A stretch of 64,000 bases of DNA from Pseudoxanthomonas koreensis_A (GCF_041890415.1 NZ_CP169056.1:1054001-1118000); one strand, 5' to 3'; counted from the stretch's first letter, positions 17,851-25,887 are shown. Numbers and translations: made by a program. Notes: a model not told the origin generated them from the letters alone.

Positions 17851-17961
17851 CTCCGCCATTGCGCGGGACCGCGCGTGCGCCATTGTCGCAGATGCGTGCT
17901 GGGCGGCCGCGGCTGCGGGCGGCTGCCCGGCAGCAGGCCCGGTCACGCGCGAGCGGCGCTG

Positions 17962-18480
17962 CTACCGGCGTGCCGCAGGATCGCGCTCGTCGTGGCTCCA
18001 TTGCGCATAGGGGCGGGTGGCCAGCGCAAGGTTGTAGTAGCGGGGCAGGTCGGTGACCTCGGCGCCAAGCCAGGGCGGGTGCGCAAAGGCCTCGTCCACC
18101 GATTCCAGTTCGATCTCGGCCACCACCAGGCCGGTGTTGTCGCCGCCGAACTCATCCACCTCCCACAGGTGGCCGGCGTGGCGCACGTAGTGGCGATGCT
18201 TCTGGATCCGGCCGCCGACACACAGCGCCAGCAGCTGCTGCGCATCCTGCACCGGGACCGGGTACTCGAATTCCTGGCGGCTGCGCCCGGGTTCGGCCGA
18301 CTTGATGTTGAGGAAGGCGGCCGGGCCCTCGATGCGCACCCGTACCGAGGCACGCTGGCTGCCGCGCTCGATCGCGCCGGCATCGTTGAGATAGCCCTGG
18401 GCCATGGTTTGCACCCGTTCGGCGGCCGCCCGCCAGCCCTCGCCGCTGACCAGGAACTTGCGCTCGATCTCGATGCCCAC
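17962..18480 (-). CDS. CYTH domain protein (triphosphatase-like)
   Basis: A 172-residue CYTH domain. The N-terminal ExExK motif ('IEIERKFLV') and alternating acidic and basic strand residues ('VRVRIEGPAAFLNIKS', 'WEVDEFGGDN', 'VVAEIELES') form the tunnel that binds triphosphates with a divalent metal. Family members include inorganic triphosphatase, thiamine triphosphatase and CyaB-type adenylate cyclase. Short stand-alone bacterial forms like this one usually hydrolyse triphosphates, and the substrate here is unproven. The start is GTG 18480, preceded by a strong GGAGGGAGG. Confidence 0.85.
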   Translation of the reverse strand: MGIEIERKFLVSGEGWRAAAERVQTMAQGYLNDAGAIERGSQRASVRVRIEGPAAFLNIKSAEPGRSRQEFEYPVPVQDAQQLLALCVGGRIQKHRHYVRHAGHLWEVDEFGGDNTGLVVAEIELESVDEAFAHPPWLGAEVTDLPRYYNLALATRPYAQWSHDERDPAARR

Positions 18481-18627
18481 GCCTGCCGCCTCCCTCCGTC
18501 CAGGCAGGCAATGCTAGCGGAATGCCCTGGCGCCAGCGCTGCCTGCAAAACGGGCCGATCATGGACGCTCCGGCGGCCTTGGTGTATTAACCCTGTTCCC
18601 CTTTCATTCACTGTTCCGGCCAGCCGT

Positions 18628-20694
18628 ATGCAGAAAGACACCGCGATCCGCCTGATCATCGTCGATGACCGTGTGGAGGATGCCGAGGCCATCGTCAGCG
18701 CCCTGCGCAACGGTGGCATCGCGGTCCGCCCGCTGCGGCCGCAGGATGCCGACGAGCTGGCGCAGATGGTGGCCAGCCAGCCGGTGGACCTGGTGCTGGC
18801 GGCCGATTCGTCGGCCATGCCGCTGGACCAGGTGATCGCGCGGGTGACGGCCAGCGGCAAGGACCTGCCGTTGCTGGCGCTGATGGACGTGATCGACGAG
18901 GCCGCCGTGCTCGGTGCGCTGGGCGGCGGGGTGCGGGCACTGGTGCTCAAGCACCGCCCCGAGCACGTGCTGGAAAGCGTGCGCCGCGAATGGGCCGACC
19001 TCGATGCGCGCCGCGCCCTGCGCCGGCTGGAAGCGCACCTGCGCGAGACCGAGCGCCGCTGCGATGCGCTGATCGCCTCATCGCGCGACCCGATCGCCTA
19101 CATCCACGAGGGCATGCACATCCGCGCCAACGAGGCGTACCTGGAAATGTTCGGGTTCGAGGACTTCGAGGACGTGGAGGGGATGTCGCTGCTCGACCTG
19201 GTCGGCGCGCAGCACATCGAGGATTTCAAGGCCCTGCTCAAGTCGCTGTCAAAGGGCGAGCCGCCGCCGCCGCAATACCTGATGGAGGCGCGCCACGTGG
19301 ACGGCAGCACCTTCCCGGCGAAGATGGAATTCGTCACCGCCACCTACGAAGGCGAGCCGTGCGTGCAGGTGGTGTTCCGCCGCCGCGAGGAGGTGGACCC
19401 GGAACTGGCGCGCGAGGTCGAGGAACTGCGCCAGCGCGACCAGGTCACCGGCCTGCTCAACCGGCCGACCTTCATGCACATGCTGGAAGGCGCGGTGGCC
19501 CAGGTCGGGCGCGACGGCGGCCAGTACGGCTTCCTGCTGGTCGAGCCGGACCACTACGCGCGGTTGCTGCCGGACATCGGCCTGGATTCGGCGGATGCGC
19601 TGGTGGCCGCACTGGCCGAGCGCGTGCGCGAAACGGTGGATGCCGACGTCAAGGTCGCGCGGTTCGGCGAGCACAACTTCGCCCTGCTGCTGGAAGGCAA
19701 CCATGACCGCACCAAGGCCGTGGCCGAAGCATTGCGCGATGCCTTCGCCACCCACCTGTTCAACGTGGGTGCGCGCTCTGCGGCGGTCACCGCCAGCATC
19801 GGTGGCGTGCAGGTGGGCGAGAAGATCGCCAGCGTGGCCCAGGTCCTGGCGCGGGCCAACCAGTGCCTGCACGCGGCCATCGAGCTGGGCGGCAACACCA
19901 TCCAGGTGTTCGATCCCGGCGCCGCCGACCGCGCCGAGGAAGAGCGCGTGCAGCGCTGGGTGGAACGCATCGGCCAGGCGCTGTCGGGCGAGGGCTTCGT
20001 CCTGCACTACCGCCCCGTGCAGAGCCTGCAGGGCGAGCCGGGCGAGCTGTACGAGGCGCACCTGCGGGTGGATGCCAATGGCGAGCTGGTCTCGCCCTCG
20101 GGCTTCCTGGACATCGCCCAGGAACACGGGCTGCTTGGCGAGATCGACAAGTGGGTGGTGCGCCGGGCCATCGCCGTACTCGGCGAGCGCGAGCGTGCCG
20201 GCAAGCTGACCCGCCTGATGGTGCGGATCGGGCCCGACTCGTTCGGCAGCGAGGCGATGATCGAGCTGATCCGCACCGAGCTTGCCGCGCACGGGGTGCC
20301 CGGCGAGCGTCTGTGGCTGGAGGCACCGGAGGCCAAGGTCTTCACCCACCTGCGCAGCGTCCAGGAGTTCGTGGCGGCGGTATCCCCGCTGGGCTGCCGG
20401 GTGGGCCTGGAGGAGTTCGGCTCGGGCCTGGACTCGTTCCAGTTGCTGGCGCACTTCAAGCCGGCCTTCATCAAGATCGACTCGGACCTGACCGAGGAGA
20501 TGGGCAAGCCGGGCGAAGCCCTGGACAAGGTGCGCGACATCACCGGACGCGCGCAGGGCGAACAGATCATCACCCTGGCCGGCGACGTGGACGACGCGCA
20601 GGTGATGAGCCAGCTGTTCAGTGCCGGCGTGGAGTACGTGTGTGGCGATTTCGTCGCACCCGTCGGTGCCGCGATGAACTTCGACTTCGGCTGA
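18628..20694 (+). CDS. fimX: FimX-like degenerate GGDEF-EAL protein (type IV pilus control)
   Basis: A 688-residue protein with domains in the order receiver-like (about 9-125), PAS (about 155-265), GGDEF (about 275-425) and EAL (about 440-680). Both catalytic domains look inactive. The GGDEF site reads 'RFGEHNF', and the EAL motif is altered to 'YEAHLRV'. The receiver lacks the usual phosphoacceptor context. This architecture and length match FimX of Xanthomonas and Pseudomonas, a c-di-GMP sensor that binds through its EAL domain and promotes type IV pilus assembly with PilZ and PilB. No pilus genes adjoin it except fimV at 49.7 kb. The identification rests on architecture and degeneracy pattern. 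Confidence 0.78.
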   Translation: MQKDTAIRLIIVDDRVEDAEAIVSALRNGGIAVRPLRPQDADELAQMVASQPVDLVLAADSSAMPLDQVIARVTASGKDLPLLALMDVIDEAAVLGALGGGVRALVLKHRPEHVLESVRREWADLDARRALRRLEAHLRETERRCDALIASSRDPIAYIHEGMHIRANEAYLEMFGFEDFEDVEGMSLLDLVGAQHIEDFKALLKSLSKGEPPPPQYLMEARHVDGSTFPAKMEFVTATYEGEPCVQVVFRRREEVDPELAREVEELRQRDQVTGLLNRPTFMHMLEGAVAQVGRDGGQYGFLLVEPDHYARLLPDIGLDSADALVAALAERVRETVDADVKVARFGEHNFALLLEGNHDRTKAVAEALRDAFATHLFNVGARSAAVTASIGGVQVGEKIASVAQVLARANQCLHAAIELGGNTIQVFDPGAADRAEEERVQRWVERIGQALSGEGFVLHYRPVQSLQGEPGELYEAHLRVDANGELVSPSGFLDIAQEHGLLGEIDKWVVRRAIAVLGERERAGKLTRLMVRIGPDSFGSEAMIELIRTELAAHGVPGERLWLEAPEAKVFTHLRSVQEFVAAVSPLGCRVGLEEFGSGLDSFQLLAHFKPAFIKIDSDLTEEMGKPGEALDKVRDITGRAQGEQIITLAGDVDDAQVMSQLFSAGVEYVCGDFVAPVGAAMNFDFG

Positions 20695-20766
20695 GCCGGA
20701 AGGCGGGTGCCGCTTGCGCGCGTCCGCTGCCGGCGGCGTGCCCCTCGGCGCGCCGCCCACCCATGC

Positions 20767-21372
20767 CTATGCGGCCAACGGTTCGGCCACCCGTGCCTGC
20801 GGCCGCGGTGCCACCGCCGGGATCGAAGCGTGCGCCGCGGCCAGCGCCTCGGTGCGGTGTTGTGGCGACAGCGCCACGCCCTCGGCGCGGACGAACTGCA
20901 CCTGCTTGATCCCGAGGAAGGCGAACACCGCCTGCAGGTAGGGTTCCTGGAAATCGGTTGGCGCCCCGGCATGCAGGCCGCCGCGGCCGCTGGCCACGAT
21001 CACGGTCTTGCCGCCGGCCAGGCCCTGCGGGCCGTCGGCGGTGTAGCGGAAGGTGCGCCCCGCGACCGCAATGCGGTCGATCCAGGCTTTCAGCGTCGAA
21101 GGAATGGCGAAGTTGTACATCGGCGCGCCCACCACCACGACATCGGCGTCGAGAAACTGCTGCAGCACCCGTTCATCCTCCTCGGCGCGGGCCGGATCAG
21201 CCTTGGCCAGGCTGGCCCCATCCAGGTGGGGCAGGGGATCACGGTCCAGGTCGCGGTACTCCACCTGCAGGCCGTCCACGGCCTCGGACCACCGGGCGAC
21301 GACGGCCGCCCCCAGTTCGCGGGTGATGGATGCGGCGCCCAGGGCGCTGGAATCGATGTGCAGCAGTTTCAT
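20767..21372 (-). CDS. azoR: FMN-dependent NADH:azo/quinone oxidoreductase
   Basis: A 201-residue flavodoxin-like enzyme. 'LHIDSSALGAASITREL' forms the FMN phosphate loop, 'VVVGAPMYNFAIPSTLKAWID' is the signature of AzoR, and 'IVASGRGGLH' contacts flavin. AzoR reduces azo dyes and quinones with NADH and is part of defence against thiol and quinone stress. It is transcribed divergently from a LysR regulator across 117 bases. This is a common pairing in which the LysR protein controls the reductase. Confidence 0.92.
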   Translation of the reverse strand: MKLLHIDSSALGAASITRELGAAVVARWSEAVDGLQVEYRDLDRDPLPHLDGASLAKADPARAEEDERVLQQFLDADVVVVGAPMYNFAIPSTLKAWIDRIAVAGRTFRYTADGPQGLAGGKTVIVASGRGGLHAGAPTDFQEPYLQAVFAFLGIKQVQFVRAEGVALSPQHRTEALAAAHASIPAVAPRPQARVAEPLAA

Positions 21373-21489
21373 GGCGTGTGCTCCGGATGCGGTGCGGCGG
21401 TGCCGCGTCGGGGAACACTATCTGGCGTTGCGGGCGTGGAATAAAGGTGATTGAATGTGCATGTCTGTTCCAAATATGGAAATACAGCC

Positions 21490-22461
21490 ATGCAGGACCT
21501 GAACGACCTCTACTACTTCGCCATGGTCGTGGAGCACTCCGGCTTCGCCGCGGCCGAGCGCGCACTGGGCATCCCCAAGTCGCGCCTGAGCCGACGCATC
21601 AGCCAGCTGGAAAACGAGCTTGGGGTGCGGCTGCTGCAGCGCTCCACGCGGCGTTTCGCGGTGACCGACGTGGGCATGAGCGTGTATCGCCATGCGCAGA
21701 CCATGCTGGCCGAGGCGCAGGCCGCGCGCGAGGTGGTGGACCGGCTCAGCGCCGAGCCACGTGGCCTGGTCCGGGTCAGCGTGCCGGTGGCGCTGGCCCA
21801 GCAGCAGTTGCCCAAGCTGCTGCCCAAGTTCCTCGACCAGTACCCACAGGTGCGCCTGCAACTGCACATCGGCAATCGCCGGGTGGACCTGATCAACGAG
21901 GGCTTCGACTTGGCCTTGCGGGTGCGCGCAAAGCTGGACGATGACGGCAGCCTGGTGATGCGCAGCTTCGGCCACATTCAGGAGCTGCTGGTGGCCAGCC
22001 CCAAGTACCTGGACCGCGCCGGCCGCCCCAAGGATCCGTCCGAACTGCCCTCGCACCTGACCCTGAGCATCCACGAGGACGAAGCCCACCAGCGCTGGGA
22101 GCTGCATGGCCCCGGTGGCGAAGTGCGGCGCGTGGACCTGCAGCCGCGCGTGTCCGGTTTCGACTTCCCGCTGCTGCAATCCATGGTCAAGGACGGTTTC
22201 GGCATCACCATGCTGCCGGAGACGGTGTGCGCCGAGGCCGTGCGCCGCGGCGAGCTGGAAGTGGTGCTGCCGGAGTGGTCGTTGTCGCAGGGCATCTGCC
22301 ACGTGGTGTTCGCCTCGCGCCGCGGCCTGCTGCCGGCGGTGCGGGTGTTCATCGACTTCCTGGCCGAACACCTGCCGCGCCAGATCGAAGCGTCGCGGCT
22401 GGATTGCGGCAGCTGCGGGCACACCGACGCGGCCGTGCCGGCCACCGCCACCGGCAGCTGA
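21490..22461 (+). CDS. LysR-family transcriptional regulator next to azoR
   Basis: A 323-residue LysR protein. It has an N-terminal winged helix ('DLNDLYYFAMVVEHSGFAAA' with recognition helix 'PKSRLSRRISQLE') and a C-terminal effector domain with 'DLALRVRAKLDDDGSLVMR', the subgroup that often controls quinone reductases. It contains 'CGSCG' near the end, which could be redox-sensitive but is unproven. ATG 21490 follows a 40-base A+T-rich stretch that probably holds the operator shared with azoR. Confidence 0.88.
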   Translation: MQDLNDLYYFAMVVEHSGFAAAERALGIPKSRLSRRISQLENELGVRLLQRSTRRFAVTDVGMSVYRHAQTMLAEAQAAREVVDRLSAEPRGLVRVSVPVALAQQQLPKLLPKFLDQYPQVRLQLHIGNRRVDLINEGFDLALRVRAKLDDDGSLVMRSFGHIQELLVASPKYLDRAGRPKDPSELPSHLTLSIHEDEAHQRWELHGPGGEVRRVDLQPRVSGFDFPLLQSMVKDGFGITMLPETVCAEAVRRGELEVVLPEWSLSQGICHVVFASRRGLLPAVRVFIDFLAEHLPRQIEASRLDCGSCGHTDAAVPATATGS

Positions 22462-22502
22462 TCGCAGAACCCGCGCATGCGACAATCGCGCCCGCGTCGA
22501 GT

Positions 22503-22900
22503 GCAAAACCGGCGCCGATGCTTAGCATCGGCATGAAGTACAACGGAGAGATGGCCGAGCGGTTCAAGGCACCGGTCTTGACCCGCAGGCCGGAGGGCGC
22601 GTCGGCGGAGCCGGCGCAAAACCGGCGTCCGATGCGTAGCATCGGCATGAAGTACAACGGAGAGATGGCCGAGCGGTTCAAGGCACCGGTCTTGACCCGC
22701 AGGCCGCAGGCCGGAGGGCGCGTCGGCGGAGCCGGCGCAAAACCGGCGTCCGATGCGTAGCATCGGCATGAAGTACAACGGAGAGATGGCCGAGCGGTTT
22801 AAGGCACCGGTCTTGACCCGCAGGCCGCAGGCCGGAGGGCGCGTCGGCGGAGCCGGCGCAAAACCGGCGTCCGATGCGTAGCATCGGCATGAAGTACAAC
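22503..22900 (+). repeat. tandem array of tRNA-Ser 5' halves with hairpin spacers
   Basis: Three copies of the first 36-37 bases of tRNA-Ser(UGA) begin at 22545, 22659 and 22780. Each breaks off in the anticodon loop right after CTTGA. Each is followed by a 77-84-base spacer containing the palindrome CCGATGCGTAGCATCGG and ending ATGAAGTACAAC. The complete tRNA at 22901 is the fourth repeat. Periods are 114, 121 and 121 bases; the difference is one extra copy of GCAGGCC. The segment just before the first copy (22503-22544) is a diverged spacer with CTTAG in the loop, so the array grew by duplicating spacer plus half-tRNA. Half copies 1 and 2 read GGTTCAAGG, whereas copy 3 and the real gene read GGTTTAAGG. 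Confidence 0.92.
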
Positions 22901-22990
22901 GGAGAGATGGCCGAGCGGTTTAAGGCACCGGTCTTGAAAACCGGCGTAGTGGCGACACTACCGTGGGTTCGAATCCCACTCTCTCCGCCA
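22901..22990 (+). tRNA. tRNA-Ser (anticodon UGA)
   Basis: A 90-base gene including the encoded CCA end. The acceptor stem GGAGAGA pairs with TCTCTCC and the discriminator is G. The anticodon stem CCGGT/ACCGG closes the loop CTTGAAA with anticodon TGA. The long variable arm GTAGTG-GCGA-CACTAC is diagnostic of class II serine tRNA. The T arm GTGGG-TTCGAAT-CCCAC is intact. It is preceded by three truncated copies of itself and followed by accessory genes. Confidence 0.97.
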
Positions 22991-23130
22991 ATTGACCCAT
23001 AAATAATGGGGCATTTCGAGGGTATTTGGTTTTAACCCGCCTTTAATCCCCCCTTACGCGGGAGGCTGGTAATTGCACTGGCCGCGGCCAGCGGCGAGGT
23101 AAGAGTACCCGTTCCGGGGAGGTGAAATAG

Positions 23131-23157
23131 AAGGCCGCCCCGAAGGGCGGCCTTTTG
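23131..23157. terminator. 10-bp hairpin with TTCG/CGAA loop, bidirectional
   Basis: AAGGCCGCCC-CGAA-GGGCGGCCTT is a perfect 10-bp stem followed on the plus strand by TTGTTA. It sits directly after the stop codon of the minus-strand gene at 23158. On that strand the loop is UUCG, a typical phage and terminator tetraloop. Confidence 0.75.
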
Positions 23158-23439
23158 TTACCGGACCATCCGCTTGTCAGGCGGATCAGACTCGCGGCGC
23201 TGCCGCCACGTCTGCGAACTCCGACTCCACACCACGTCGTCAGGCGTCAGCTCGCGGAATGCTTCAAGGATGCCCTTGTTGATTCCCCAGTTTCGCTGGC
23301 GGTTCTTGTAGACGTGATTCTCGCCGAAGGTCATACGGATACCGCGCGCAGCGGAAGACTGCACCAGGCGGTTGTTCCGCCGGTACTGGTCGAGCATCCA
23401 CTGGGCTACGGTCTTCTCCTCGTCAGTCGAAGAAGCCAT
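23158..23439 (-). CDS. small accessory protein (DUF6953-like)
   Basis: A 93-residue protein starting at ATG 23439 directly behind a strong GGAGGAAAC. Sequence features are 'VAQWMLDQYRRNNRLVQSSA', 'FGENHVYKNRQRNWGINKGIL' and 'LTPDDVVWSRSSQTWRQR'. This pattern is that of a small domain of unknown function found on phages, islands and gene cassettes (I recall DUF6953; not verified). No catalytic motif is seen. It is the last of several minus-strand genes in the patch next to tRNA-Ser and is followed by a UUCG hairpin. Confidence 0.65.
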   Translation of the reverse strand: MASSTDEEKTVAQWMLDQYRRNNRLVQSSAARGIRMTFGENHVYKNRQRNWGINKGILEAFRELTPDDVVWSRSSQTWRQRRESDPPDKRMVR

Positions 23440-23515
23440 GTTTCCTCCAATTCCCGGGAGGCCCAATGTCCGGAATGACGGGAGGCGCCCCGAAGGGCGC
23501 TCCCGGGTGCTGCGC

Positions 23516-23614
23516 TTAGCCCGGAGGGCTGCGCCAATGCTGGCAAACGTACTCCAGACGGCCCTTCCGGACCCGAGTGTATGCGCAGACATGCACCGTC
23601 TTCTTCCCGGCCAT
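23516..23614 (-). CDS. 32-residue phage-like small protein
   Basis: A very short ORF with a good ribosome-binding site (GGAGG, five bases before ATG 23614). It begins MAGKKTVHVCAYTRVRKG and ends with 'EYVCQHWRSPPG'. It is basic and has two cysteines and several aromatics, resembling the short 'R-G-R-x-E-x-V' proteins common in phages. It lies between two other minus-strand genes and is followed by a UUCG-capped hairpin (about 23480-23506). Function is unknown. It could be a chance ORF, but the start signal argues otherwise. Confidence 0.45.
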   Translation of the reverse strand: MAGKKTVHVCAYTRVRKGRLEYVCQHWRSPPG

Positions 23615-23639
23615 AAGGCCTCCACAAGACGGGTTGTGA

Positions 23640-23934
23640 GGGCGATATCACATTCCGGGGCCGGGACGGGGTTATACTCCCGCTGCTGTACCGGGCCTCG
23701 GACTACCGGCAGAGGGCTCCCGCTCACTGCCATGCCGTGATGCCGGTGCGGGCGATCCGGACCACCGTTGAGCCCACCTTTGCAGAGGTGAACCTGACGC
23801 CGAACCGCACCGCACCAGCGTTTGCCTACCTAGCGCCTCAACTCAAGCCCGTGTCGCAATGGGGAACTTGGGTTGGGGCGTTGCTTTGTCTGGGCCACCC
23901 GCGGCGGTAGTCAGAGGGTGGCCGCGACCTAATG
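23640..23934. other. gene-free stretch with a strong -10 box and hairpin
   Basis: No supported protein gene. On the plus strand TATACT at 23673-23678 would start a transcript near 23686 with no good ORF after it, so a small RNA is possible. An 8-bp stem GGCCACCC/GGGTGGCC near 23898-23925 lies just downstream of the minus-strand gene ending at 23935 and may be its terminator. Composition is less G+C-rich than the chromosome around it. Confidence 0.35.
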
Positions 23935-24441
23935 TCATGACGCGCCCTCCCCACCATGCTCCGGCTTGCCGCCGTTGAGGTGATCGGCAAGGGCATAGAC
24001 GCCCTTTTCCATACTCACGAGGTCGCCCTTATTCGCCATCCTGTAGAGGCGGGAATTGACGGTGGTTCGCTTGCTCACGTCCCCGAACTTGCGGAACAGC
24101 CCCACCATGATCTCGTTGATCGACAAGGGGCGTCCGGCGAGGCGCAACAGGTGCACCATGCGCACTTCATCGTTGTCGGACTTCGGAATCGTCAGTTCAT
24201 TGACGAGTTCTTCCGGCAGATCGCTTACGTCGTAGGGGTCGATCCGGAACAGATCGCCTTGGGCAGGGGAGTGCTCGGGCTGCTGGGAACCGCTCAGAGC
24301 GGTGACGGCGTCCTTGAACTTGTTGGCCAAGCGGACGTGCTTGTTCTGCCTCTCCGGCTTGAGGTTCGAGCGGGTGGACTGCTTCTCGTGGAAGTCAGCC
24401 TGCTCTTGACAGAATTGCCTTACTTCATCGACACTTTTCAT
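23935..24441 (-). CDS. hypothetical accessory protein with C-terminal winged-helix-like region
   Basis: A 168-residue soluble protein. The N-terminal half is polar and helical ('VRQFCQEQADFHEKQST', 'LANKFKDAVTAL'). The C-terminal half ('HLLRLAGRPLSINEIMVGLF', 'SKRTTVNSRLYRMANKGDLV', 'MEKGVYALAD') reads as a winged helix similar to those of restriction-associated or phage regulators. This half would bind DNA, but that is an inference. ATG 24441 is chosen over the longer ORF because the upstream reading frame runs through two hairpins. The gene is not recognised. It lies in the tRNA-Ser accessory patch. Confidence 0.6.
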   Translation of the reverse strand: MKSVDEVRQFCQEQADFHEKQSTRSNLKPERQNKHVRLANKFKDAVTALSGSQQPEHSPAQGDLFRIDPYDVSDLPEELVNELTIPKSDNDEVRMVHLLRLAGRPLSINEIMVGLFRKFGDVSKRTTVNSRLYRMANKGDLVSMEKGVYALADHLNGGKPEHGGEGAS

Positions 24442-24511
24442 CGAAGTTGACCTGCCCGGTTGCTTCACGTGGGTGGCCCGCCGAAGGGCCTTAATGCAAA
24501 ACCCGATCCCT

Positions 24512-24546
24512 GAAACGGCCCTGTTAGCGCAGGGCCGTTTCTCTTT
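24512..24546 (+). terminator. perfect 12-bp hairpin followed by TCTTTG
   Basis: GAAACGGCCCTG and its exact reverse complement are separated by TTAGCG (24512-24523, 24530-24541). A T-rich tail follows only on the plus strand, although no plus-strand gene precedes it. On the minus strand it would sit in the leader of the gene starting at 24441. Confidence 0.65.
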
Positions 24547-24834
24547 GCGCACGGTCACAGTAACCGATGATCGAGGGCAGTGCAAGCGAAAAGATGAGCG
24601 AGTTGTTGAGTAGGGATTGTGTAGCCAAATCCCTGCCTTATTGGGGTCGGGCTCAATCGTCAACCACTACATATAGTGGATTTCCTGTGAATAACTTTGT
24701 CTCACGCGCTGAGATACGCTAGACCGACTAGCAAAAAGAGCCGAATCTTTGGCTTAAGCCAGCTAATGAGCAGAGTGTTTAGTGAGTAGAGCTGCGCCGT
24801 CTCATTTGTTGACGAGACTATGACGGCTAGGTGT
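24547..24834. other. gene-free, A+T-richer stretch
   Basis: About 290 bases near 50% G+C with no supported ORF. It includes an operator-like inverted repeat CCACTACATATAGTGG at 24664-24679. It separates two minus-strand accessory genes. Confidence 0.4.
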
Positions 24835-25140
24835 TCAAGGAAATCTCCACCTCGGCGCTTCGCCCAGCGGGGATCGCGGCGCGAGGCGCCAGCCCCCGGA
24901 GGTCTGGATACGTCCGGCCACGAGGCCGTCCAGCGATGGAGGCCGAAGGCCGTACTCCTCGCGCATTTCGAGCTTGGTCCGGGTGACAATCCGCCCGGAC
25001 GAGACGTGCTGCCAGCGATAGGTGCGTTCGTCGCGGTGGAAGCCCCGGGCGCGCTCCCGGTAGCCCGGGTCCGCCCATCGGGCCTTCATCTGCGCGGATA
25101 TGCGCGCGCGGTGTTCGGGATCAGCCCATAGCCGGGCCAT
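24835..25140 (-). CDS. phage/homing-endonuclease-associated protein fragment (NUMOD-like)
   Basis: A 101-residue basic protein. The first part repeats a motif ('RLWADPEHRARISAQMKARW' then 'ADPGYRERARG') typical of NUMOD3-like DNA-binding repeats. The second part, 'RWQHVSSGRIVTRTKLEMRE' followed by 'GLVAGRIQTSGGWRLA', resembles the helix-turn-helix-like modules that follow HNH or GIY-YIG homing nucleases. No nuclease domain is present, so it may be a stand-alone DNA-binding remnant. GGGAA lies before ATG 25140. Confidence 0.5.
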   Translation of the reverse strand: MARLWADPEHRARISAQMKARWADPGYRERARGFHRDERTYRWQHVSSGRIVTRTKLEMREEYGLRPPSLDGLVAGRIQTSGGWRLAPRSPLGEAPRWRFP

Positions 25141-25447
25141 CGTTTCCCGCGTAGCGGTCGCCTGTCGTGAGGCAGCTTCCCCCGGCGCGGTCGCCTACGG
25201 CGTCATTCCCGTCCGCGCCGGGGGGCGCTGGTTGGTCAGGGTGCCCCGGCGGCACGAGGCGGGCGCGACACGTCACCGCCGGGACACCCCGATTCGGTCA
25301 GCGTCCGCGGCGATTGGTCGCGTGCGCTTCTTCATCTTGCTGGCCGTAGCGTTGCGCCCATAGATGAGCTCGGGTCACGCTAGATGACGCGAGAGTCCGG
25401 TAGACTCACCTCTAGGCGGACATTTTCTCCGCCACCCAATCCCCCTC
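25141..25447. other. gene-free end of the accessory patch
   Basis: No supported gene in about 300 bases. Near its end, TCTCCGCCA (25426-25434) repeats the last nine bases of the tRNA-Ser gene, and a short GGCGGA/TCCGCC hairpin surrounds it. This could be a trace of an attachment site but is too short to be convincing. Confidence 0.3.
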
Positions 25448-25834
25448 CTACGACAGCGGCCGCAGCCACTGGCAGGTGGCGATGCCGGCCACGGTCATGA
25501 GCACAGATCCGCATACGTGGATGCCGATCAGCCCGGCGGCCCAGCCCAGCGCGCCGCGCTGGAGCAGTGCCACCACTTCCATCGAGAAGGTGGAGAAGGT
25601 GGACAGCCCGCCGCAGAAGCCGGTGATCACCAGCAGCCGCCATTCCGGGGAAATGCCTGGAGCCATGGCGAACCAGGCGATCGCCAGGCCGACCACGTAG
25701 CCGGCCACCAGGTTCGACGCGAGCGTGCCCAGCGGCACGTTGGGCAGCAGCGCATTGAACTGCGTGCTCAGCATCCAGCGCAGCAGCCCGCCGATGGTCG
25801 AGCCGACGGCGATGGCCAGGACGGGTTTCCACAT
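25448..25834 (-). CDS. crcB: fluoride exporter CrcB/Fluc
   Basis: A 128-residue four-helix membrane protein of the dual-topology fluoride channel family. Landmarks are 'GSTIGGLLRWMLSTQFN', 'PLGTLASNLVAGYVVGLAIA' and the pore sequence 'GFCGGLSTFSTFSMEVVALL'. It lowers cytoplasmic fluoride passively. A fluoride riboswitch is often found before crcB, but none is recognisable in the short gap upstream. The gene marks the return to core chromosome after the tRNA-Ser accessory patch. Confidence 0.93.
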   Translation of the reverse strand: MWKPVLAIAVGSTIGGLLRWMLSTQFNALLPNVPLGTLASNLVAGYVVGLAIAWFAMAPGISPEWRLLVITGFCGGLSTFSTFSMEVVALLQRGALGWAAGLIGIHVCGSVLMTVAGIATCQWLRPLS

Positions 25835-25887
25835 GGCGCTGTCCAGGTCAGGCGGAGGGTGGGGGCGTTGTCATCGGGCAGCGGAGG

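Noticed and set aside
22545..22815. Three additional tRNA-Ser genes
   Set aside because: Each copy lacks the 3' half of the anticodon stem, variable arm, T arm and acceptor 3' strand, so none can be a functional tRNA.
22503..22900. CRISPR-like regular repeats
   Set aside because: The repeat is the tRNA-Ser 5' half plus a constant spacer; intervals are near-identical rather than unique, and no cas gene is present.
25100..25363. 87-codon plus-strand frame in the accessory patch
   Set aside because: Overlaps the start of the better supported minus-strand gene, has no good ribosome-binding site and no recognisable motif.
25426..25434. Attachment-site copy of the tRNA-Ser 3' end
   Set aside because: Only nine bases match and no integrase is present; the match can arise by chance. 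It is kept as a weak hint only.
25835..25887. Fluoride riboswitch before crcB
   Set aside because: The gap upstream of crcB is short and no conserved fluoride-aptamer segments were recognised.
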